A stretch of 64,000 nt of DNA, taken from Stutzerimonas sp. S1 (GTDB taxonomy: Bacteria > Pseudomonadota > Gammaproteobacteria > Pseudomonadales > Pseudomonadaceae). The notes under the pieces are model-generated. The model was not told the DNA's origin and ran no database searches. It was given only the letters and a program-made list of their open reading frames with translations. The translations under genes were made by a program, and so were the position numbers. The stretch lies in the NCBI RefSeq assembly GCF_025966695.1, contig NZ_JAOEIY010000002.1, positions 496,001 through 560,000 on the forward strand, written 5' to 3'. Positions 58,841-64,000 of this stretch are shown here, piece after piece (position 1 is the stretch's first letter; each line of letters opens with the position of its first letter).

Positions 58841-59983
58841 CTAGCCTAGCTGCGCCCCCAGCCCGCGTACGATGCTCGCGAGCGCGGTGCTTCCACCATG
58901 AATACTTACCTGCACCCCATCGATCTCCCGACGAGGCGGATACGCTTTGCGCAGCTGGTCAAATGCTGCACGGCGCTGCATCTCATTGCCGACCAGGCTG
59001 CGGCGGAACGCGGCATCATCGCTGCGCGGGTCATAAATCGCGCGGCACAACGTAGCCAGCACGTAACGAGGATCAGCATCGGCAGCGAAGCTCAGTGCTT
59101 GCAACGCGGGTGGCGGCATCAATTCTTCCAGTGTCACCGTAGGGGCCAGTCCTCGGCTTGCGCAGAATGCCTGATAGATCTGCGCGGTACCGCGCAACTT
59201 GCCGTCCAGACTGTACCCGGCGATATGGGGTGTCGCGATACGACATAGCTCGGCCAACCCGACATCAACCTGCGGCTCGCCCTCCCAGACATCCAGCACC
59301 GCCTGCACGTCCGGACGGCTCTGCAGCACTTCACGCAGCGCGACGTTATCCACCACCGGACCGCGACTGGCGTTGATCAGCCAGCTACCAGGCCGTAGTT
59401 GCGCCAGTTTAGCGGCGTCGAATAAATGAAAGGTCGAATGCGCGCCCTGCAGGTTCAATGGAGTGTGCAGGCTGATTGCGTCGCACTCGGCGATGATCTC
59501 GGCCAGCGAGACGAAATCACCGGCCTCCGACGCCTGCCGTGGCGGATCGCAGACACGCACGTCCCAGCCCAGGCCACGCAACACTTCTACCAGACGCCCG
59601 CCGACCTCGCCCGCACCCACGACTCCATAACGCCGACTCGCGAGATCCGCGCCCTGCTGTTCGGCCAGGGCCAGCAGACTGCCTAGAACATAGTCCACCA
59701 CACCGCGCGCATTGCAGCCCGGTGCGCTGGCCCACTCGATGCCGGCCTCGTAGAAATAGTTCAGGTCGAGATGGTCGGTACCAATGGTGCAAGTGCCGAC
59801 GAAACGTACCGGCGTACCGGCAAGTAATTCGCGGTCGACGCGGGTAACCGAGCGCACCAGCAGTACGTCGGCCTGCTCCAATGCCGTGCGATTGATCGAT
59901 CGGCCCGCCATACGACGAATCGTGCCGAAATCGGCAAAAAAGGCATCGACCAGAGGAATGTTCTCATCGGCGAGGATACGCAT
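58841..59983 (-). CDS. pdxB: PdxB, erythronate-4-phosphate dehydrogenase
   Basis: This 380-residue D-2-hydroxyacid dehydrogenase acts in pyridoxal phosphate synthesis (DXP-dependent route). Motifs are [16 protein letters not shown], the NAD site [34 protein letters not shown] with the catalytic His later in [17 protein letters not shown], and a C-terminal PdxB dimerisation domain. The start was chosen by homology. It lies 90 bp beyond dnaX, in the same direction. Confidence 0.95.
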   Translation of the reverse strand: MRILADENIPLVDAFFADFGTIRRMAGRSINRTALEQADVLLVRSVTRVDRELLAGTPVRFVGTCTIGTDHLDLNYFYEAGIEWASAPGCNARGVVDYVLGSLLALAEQQGADLASRRYGVVGAGEVGGRLVEVLRGLGWDVRVCDPPRQASEAGDFVSLAEIIAECDAISLHTPLNLQGAHSTFHLFDAAKLAQLRPGSWLINASRGPVVDNVALREVLQSRPDVQAVLDVWEGEPQVDVGLAELCRIATPHIAGYSLDGKLRGTAQIYQAFCASRGLAPTVTLEELMPPPALQALSFAADADPRYVLATLCRAIYDPRSDDAAFRRSLVGNEMQRRAAFDQLRKAYPPRREIDGVQVSIHGGSTALASIVRGLGAQLG

Positions 59984-60102
59984 GGCAGGCTCCGTTTCAG
60001 ATGCGCCCCATTCTAGACGGCTTGTCGCTGTTTTTCCGCCTTCCGACACGCTGCGGCGCGGCGTAGACTACCCCGCTCTTTGTATACAACCGGAACGATG
60101 CA

Positions 60103-61560
60103 ATGCCTACTGAGCCGCGACTCAGACGGGTTCAGATCGAGCTTCGTACGCTCTTCGCCCTCGCCCTGCCGATGATGATCGCCCAACTGGCCAATACCGC
60201 GATGGGCTTCGTCGACACGGTGATGGCTGGCCGTGTCAGTGCCCACGACCTGGCTGCGGTAGCGCTGGGCAATTCCATCTGGGTGCCGGTATTCCTGCTG
60301 CTGACTGGCGTGATCCTGGCGACCACGCCCAATGTCGCGCAGCACTTCGGTGCCGGGCGATTCGAACGGATCGGCCCGCTGGTGCGTCAGGCCCTGTGGA
60401 TGGGTGGCGGCCTCGGCGGCTTGTGCGCCATTGTGATGTGGAATGCGGAGCCAGTGCTGCACTGGATGAAGGTCGAACCCGTGTTGATCGATCCCAGCAT
60501 GGCCTATCTGCGCGCAGTCGCCTGCGGTTTCCCGGCTATCGGCCTGTACCAGGTGCTGCGCTGCTACAGCGATGGCCTCGGTCACTCGCGGCCAAGCATG
60601 GTGCTGGGCATCCTCGGCCTGCTGTTGAACATCCCTCTCAACTACATCTTCATCTACGGCAAGCTCGGTGCTCCCGCGCTCGGCGGCGTCGGCTGCGGCG
60701 TCGCAACCGCGCTGGTGATGCTGTTCATGCTACTGGGCATGCTGTTCTGGGTCAGACGGGCCGCCCCCTACAGGTCGAGCCAGCTGTTCACCCATTTCGA
60801 GCGGCCAAACTGGCCGGCGCTGCGGCACCTGCTCTCGGTCGGGGTGCCGATCGGTATCGCTGTATTTGCGGAAGCCAGCATCTTCTCGGTGATCGCGCTG
60901 TTGATCGGGGCGCTGGGCGCCACGGTGGTGGCCGGTCACCAGATCGCGCTGAATTTCACTTCGCTGATTTTCATGATCCCGCTCTCACTGGGCATGGCCG
61001 TCACTGTGCGCGTCGGCCAGGCGCTGGGCCGCAATGCGCCGCGAGATGCACGTTTCGCTGCCGGCGTGGGCATGGGTACGGCGCTGGTATATGCCTGCTT
61101 TTCCGCCAGCTCGATGTTGCTGTTTGCCGAACAGATCGCCCGCATCTACACGCCGGATCCCGCTGTGATCGCCGTAGCAGCAAGCCTGTTCTTCTATGCG
61201 GCGCTGTTCCAGTTCTCCGATGTTGTGCAGGTCACTGCCGCCGGCGCACTGCGCGGCTATCAGGACACGCGCATGACCATGCTGTTCACGCTGTTCGCAT
61301 ACTGGGCCATCGGCTTGCCGATCGGGTATGTGCTCGGATTAACCGACCATCTCGGCACAGCGTCGGGACCCGGCGGCCTGTGGCAGGGTCTGATTGCCGG
61401 ACTCAGCTGTGCCGCGGTGCTGCTCAGCATCCGTCTGGCCCGAAGCGCACGGCGAACGATCCGGACGCAGGGCCGCGCCAAGCTTCATCCTGAACGAGCG
61501 AGCACCTCAGGCCTCCAAAGCCAAAAGGATACCGCTCACCACCAGGAAACCACTGAATAG
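60103..61560 (+). CDS. MATE-family multidrug efflux protein (NorM/PmpM-like)
   Basis: This 485-residue protein has twelve spans in two bundles: LFALALPMMIAQLANTAMGFVDTVMAGRVSA and GNSIWVPVFLLLTGVILATTPNVAQHFGAG are typical of NorM/PmpM. It exports cationic drugs in exchange for H+ or Na+. It is divergent from pdxB. Its last 54 bp overlap the 3' end of the convergent TauE-like gene. Confidence 0.92.
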   Translation: MPTEPRLRRVQIELRTLFALALPMMIAQLANTAMGFVDTVMAGRVSAHDLAAVALGNSIWVPVFLLLTGVILATTPNVAQHFGAGRFERIGPLVRQALWMGGGLGGLCAIVMWNAEPVLHWMKVEPVLIDPSMAYLRAVACGFPAIGLYQVLRCYSDGLGHSRPSMVLGILGLLLNIPLNYIFIYGKLGAPALGGVGCGVATALVMLFMLLGMLFWVRRAAPYRSSQLFTHFERPNWPALRHLLSVGVPIGIAVFAEASIFSVIALLIGALGATVVAGHQIALNFTSLIFMIPLSLGMAVTVRVGQALGRNAPRDARFAAGVGMGTALVYACFSASSMLLFAEQIARIYTPDPAVIAVAASLFFYAALFQFSDVVQVTAAGALRGYQDTRMTMLFTLFAYWAIGLPIGYVLGLTDHLGTASGPGGLWQGLIAGLSCAAVLLSIRLARSARRTIRTQGRAKLHPERASTSGLQSQKDTAHHQETTE

Positions 61561-62262
61561 CACTCGCAGCAGGCGCTCGGGCAAGGCATGCGCCAGCTTT
61601 ACGCCAAGACTGATGCTGAGCAACCCTCCAACCGCCAGCGGCAGGCCAAGCATCCAGTTGACCTGTCCATGCAGTGCGTAGGTCATCAGGGTTACCCCGG
61701 TGCTCGGCGCTGCAAGCGATAGCGATAGACCTTGCGCCACCACCTGGCTGGTGCCGAACACGCTGGTCAGCACCGGCGTCGCCAACACCGCACCACCTAC
61801 ACCGAAGAGGCCACCCAGCGCTCCGGCGCCGGCCCCCAGCGCGCCCAGCCAGGGCCAAGGATGGCGCAACTGCGTACTCCCTGGCGTCGAGCGAAGAAAT
61901 GCCCGCATCAGCGTATAGGCCGCCAGCACGAAGAGAAAACCGACAAAGGCCAGGCGCATCCTCCCGGCATCCAGGGATACTGCCAGCGCCGCACCAAGAA
62001 TGGCGAAGCAGAAGCTGGGCACGGCCAGCGCAGCGGCATGACGAAAGTCGATCCGGTTGCGTTGATGGTAACGCCAGATCGCCAGCAGCACGTTCGGCAC
62101 CACCATCACCAGCGCGGTGCCCTGGGCGAGCTGCTGATCGAGCCCGAACAGCACTCCCAGAACCGGTATCGCAATCAATCCGCCGCCGATGCCGAACAAC
62201 CCGCCAAGAGCCCCTAGTGCCATGCCAAGAAGCACATTCAGGACGATATCAACTACAGGCAC
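61507..62262 (-). CDS. TauE/SafE-family permease (PF01925)
   Basis: This 251-residue protein has about eight spans with two GGLFGIGGG/GGLFGVGGA repeats characteristic of the TauE/SafE fold. The GTG at 62262 is the start by a TGGAG site and by the hydrophobic N-terminus (VPVVDIVLNVLLGMALGALGG). Substrate is unknown; organic sulfonates or sulfite are reported for relatives. It is divergent from a LysR gene 105 bp away, which may regulate it. Confidence 0.85.
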   Translation of the reverse strand: MPVVDIVLNVLLGMALGALGGLFGIGGGLIAIPVLGVLFGLDQQLAQGTALVMVVPNVLLAIWRYHQRNRIDFRHAAALAVPSFCFAILGAALAVSLDAGRMRLAFVGFLFVLAAYTLMRAFLRSTPGSTQLRHPWPWLGALGAGAGALGGLFGVGGAVLATPVLTSVFGTSQVVAQGLSLSLAAPSTGVTLMTYALHGQVNWMLGLPLAVGGLLSISLGVKLAHALPERLLRVLFSGFLVVSGILLALEA

Positions 62263-62367
62263 TGCACTGCTCCAGTGTAAAAACGTAATGGTAGGACTAC
62301 GCGCTTGGTGCGTACACGCACAACCCTGCACAATGGCTTTGCATAAATCGCAATAGCGAGGATCTCA

Positions 62368-63324
62368 GTGCAGACAAACCTTTTCGCCGAACAGCTACGA
62401 CTGTTCCTCGATGTATTGGAATCCGGCAATTTTTCCGCGGCGGCGCGGGTGCATGGCCTGACACCCTCATCGGTTGCCCGTCGTATCGATGCGCTGGAGC
62501 GTTCGCTTGGCTGTCAGCTGTTCAGCCGTAGCACCCACGGCATTCGCAGTACACCGGCTGCACTGGCATTCGCGGAACGCGCCCAGCGCATCGTCCGAGA
62601 ACTGCAACTGGCTCGCGCTGAAGCCTCTGCGCTGGACAGCAAGCCAGAAGGCTTGATCCGCATCGATGCACCGTCGCCCTTTGGCCGCCGTCATCTGGCA
62701 CCCGCGCTTGCCGAGTTTCTTGGCGCCTATTCCGGCGTGGACGTCCAGCTGCGCCTGATCGACAGCTTCGTCGATCTGCACGGACAACATCTGGGCAAGG
62801 TCGATCTGGTTCTGCGAATAGGCCCGCTCGCCGACACGCGACTAGTGGCGACGCCATTGGCGCCGATGGTACGCATCGCCTGCGCCAGCCCTGGCTACCT
62901 GCAGCGTCACGGTACACCGCTGCAGCCTCGCGAACTGCTGGAGCACGATGGCCTCGATTGGGACGCCCTCGCCCCACCCCATGCCTGGCGCTTTGAAGAC
63001 GACGGCGCACAACGTCTGTTCCGGCCACGTCGTCTACGCATGGTCGCCAACAACGCCGAAGCCTTGTTGTCAGGCGTACTCGCGGGACTGGGCATCGCCC
63101 ATTTGCCGACCTGGTTGATCAGCGAGTACCTGCTGCGAGGCGAGTTGTTGCCGCTGTTTTGCGAGCAAGGTCTACCGAAGCCCGAAGCCAGCGGCATCTA
63201 TGCGCTGCGCCTGACCCGCGAAGCCGACTCGCGTACTCGGTTGCTACTGGAATTTCTGAAGAATCGCTTCGGCCCAGTCCCACCCTGGGACCAGGCGCTA
63301 CAAAGCGGATTCATGCGTAGTTGA
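62368..63324 (+). CDS. LysR-family transcriptional regulator
   Basis: This 318-residue regulator has an N-terminal winged helix (FLDVLESGNFSAAARVHGLTPSSVARRIDALERSLGCQLF, about residues 12-50 in segments) and a LysR effector domain (GLIRIDAPSPFGRRHLAP). The start is a GTG preceded by GCGAGGA. It is divergent from the TauE-like permease and is the likely regulator of it; effector unknown. Confidence 0.9.
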   Translation: MQTNLFAEQLRLFLDVLESGNFSAAARVHGLTPSSVARRIDALERSLGCQLFSRSTHGIRSTPAALAFAERAQRIVRELQLARAEASALDSKPEGLIRIDAPSPFGRRHLAPALAEFLGAYSGVDVQLRLIDSFVDLHGQHLGKVDLVLRIGPLADTRLVATPLAPMVRIACASPGYLQRHGTPLQPRELLEHDGLDWDALAPPHAWRFEDDGAQRLFRPRRLRMVANNAEALLSGVLAGLGIAHLPTWLISEYLLRGELLPLFCEQGLPKPEASGIYALRLTREADSRTRLLLEFLKNRFGPVPPWDQALQSGFMRS

Positions 63325-63337
63325 GGCTTAGCAGGTG

Positions 63338-63679
63338 TCAGAAGCCGCGATCGCCCAGTTCCTGGGTGACGCCCCAGCCATCGAGCACACCGCCGAGTGG
63401 CTCGACCAGATCTTCCAGATCCTGTTCGAAGTCCCCGATGCCGTCGAACGTGGCGTACATGACCTTGCTGACCTGCAGATTCCAGGCACCGTCCTCACGA
63501 GGAAGAATCTGCGCATTGATGGATTCGCCGCGGAAACTGCGCGCTGCCACATGCGCGCGATCGCGATCTGGAAACACCGCATAGAACTCGATGGGATGGA
63601 CCCGGGTGAAATCGAAACCGCCCTCTTTCATCTGGCGAAGAACATTGCTGCTGACATCCTCGTGGAAGGTGGCACTCAT
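63338..63679 (-). CDS. RraB-family ribonuclease E inhibitor-like protein
   Basis: This 113-residue protein resembles the RraB family (PF06877): DVSSNVLRQMKEGGFDFTRVHPIEFYAVFPDRD, ARSFRGESINAQIL and the acidic C-terminal DFEQDLEDLVEPLGGVLDGW. RraB modulates RNase E in E. coli. The ATG at 63679 follows a GAGG site and gives the family length, unlike the upstream ATG. It is convergent with the LysR gene. Confidence 0.84.
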   Translation of the reverse strand: MSATFHEDVSSNVLRQMKEGGFDFTRVHPIEFYAVFPDRDRAHVAARSFRGESINAQILPREDGAWNLQVSKVMYATFDGIGDFEQDLEDLVEPLGGVLDGWGVTQELGDRGF

Positions 63680-63908
63680 GATTTGAACCTCCTCTCGATC
63701 GATGGATGAAACAATTCTCCCGAATAATGGCCTGCGACACGCAATACGCAACGCGCCAACGGCCTGTTATCACATCTGAGTATGGGATGCCCGCTGTGTT
63801 CACGCCACGACAATTCCCGCGCGCAAAAAATCGACGCGCACGGACGTCGCGTTACCAAGGCAAGTAGGGAGGAAGCAGGCGCCTGCTCGTAACAGACGCC
63901 TTGGAGCA
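63680..63908. other. Gap between rraB-like and speE genes
   Basis: This 229-bp stretch carries no supported gene. A short perfect palindrome (GCAGGCGCCTGC, 63875-63886) lies near the speE stop and may help termination. The rraB-like promoter is expected here. Confidence 0.4.
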
Positions 63909-64000
63909 TCAGTCGTTGCTGGGCTTGTTGATAGCCTGCAGGACGTACTGCGGCAGTGCGAAGGCGCCGATGTGGACGTGCGGATTGTAATAGCGGGTGA
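63909..64000 (-). CDS. speE: Spermidine synthase SpeE (C-terminal end only)
   Basis: The last 29 codons before the stop at 63909-63911 read TRYYNPHVHIGAFALP, the closing motif of spermidine synthase. SpeE transfers aminopropyl groups to putrescine. The rest lies beyond the right edge. Confidence 0.82.
   Translation of the reverse strand, partial: TRYYNPHVHIGAFALPQYVLQAINKPSND

Overview
The window is chromosomal DNA of high G+C content from a gammaproteobacterium of the Pseudomonas stutzeri (Stutzerimonas) group. The assignment rests on gene content and order. Two cbb3 oxidase operons lie in tandem, the first without ccoQ, beside ccoGHIS, hemN, anr and apt. A mexS-mexT-mexEF-oprN block and an exaC-pqqABC block are also present. 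No rRNA, tRNA, CRISPR array, transposase or prophage gene was seen.

Layout. 1-3305 (minus): exaC, pqqA, pqqB and the start of pqqC, the canonical PQQ operon leaving the left edge. 3719-7777 (plus): a second, compact and translationally overlapping cluster with a divergent 24-residue PqqA-like peptide, PqqD, PqqE, a 30-residue membrane peptide, a PuuD-like membrane protein, a SerC-like aminotransferase and a DHODH-like flavoprotein. The last two have lost the residues that bind the normal substrates. This cluster is the best candidate for an undescribed RiPP or cofactor pathway. 7781-15473 (minus): glgE, treS-maltokinase fusion and glgB, which convert trehalose to alpha-glucan. 15826-18772: a 54-residue protein and a minus-strand operon SDR-ku-LigD polymerase domain (stress and NHEJ). 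18867-27308: mexS, mexT and mexE-mexF-oprN, with a REP-like mosaic element in the mexT-mexE gap. 27456-34692: an orphan TRAP binding protein, a TusA-like protein, rlmM, acnA and aer. 34771-47587: an alpha/beta hydrolase, the two cco operons and ccoGHIS plus a SafE-like membrane protein. 47674-52128: nadE, hemN, anr, apt and a SCO-family copper chaperone. 52174-55485 (minus): an ABC importer with two binding proteins. 55670-59983 (minus): recR, ybaB, dnaX and pdxB. 60103-64000: a MATE pump, a TauE-like permease, a LysR regulator, an RraB-like protein and the end of speE.

How it fits together. The centre is a microaerobic respiration region: ANR boxes precede ccoN1 and hemN, and anr itself lies just downstream of hemN. 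The left part joins PQQ-dependent alcohol oxidation (exaC, pqq) to the second pqq-like cluster. The glgE-to-ku stretch looks like a general stress island, and sigma-22 (AlgU)-like promoter sequences were seen upstream of glgE and, less clearly, of its neighbours. Starts were chosen from Shine-Dalgarno position and family length.
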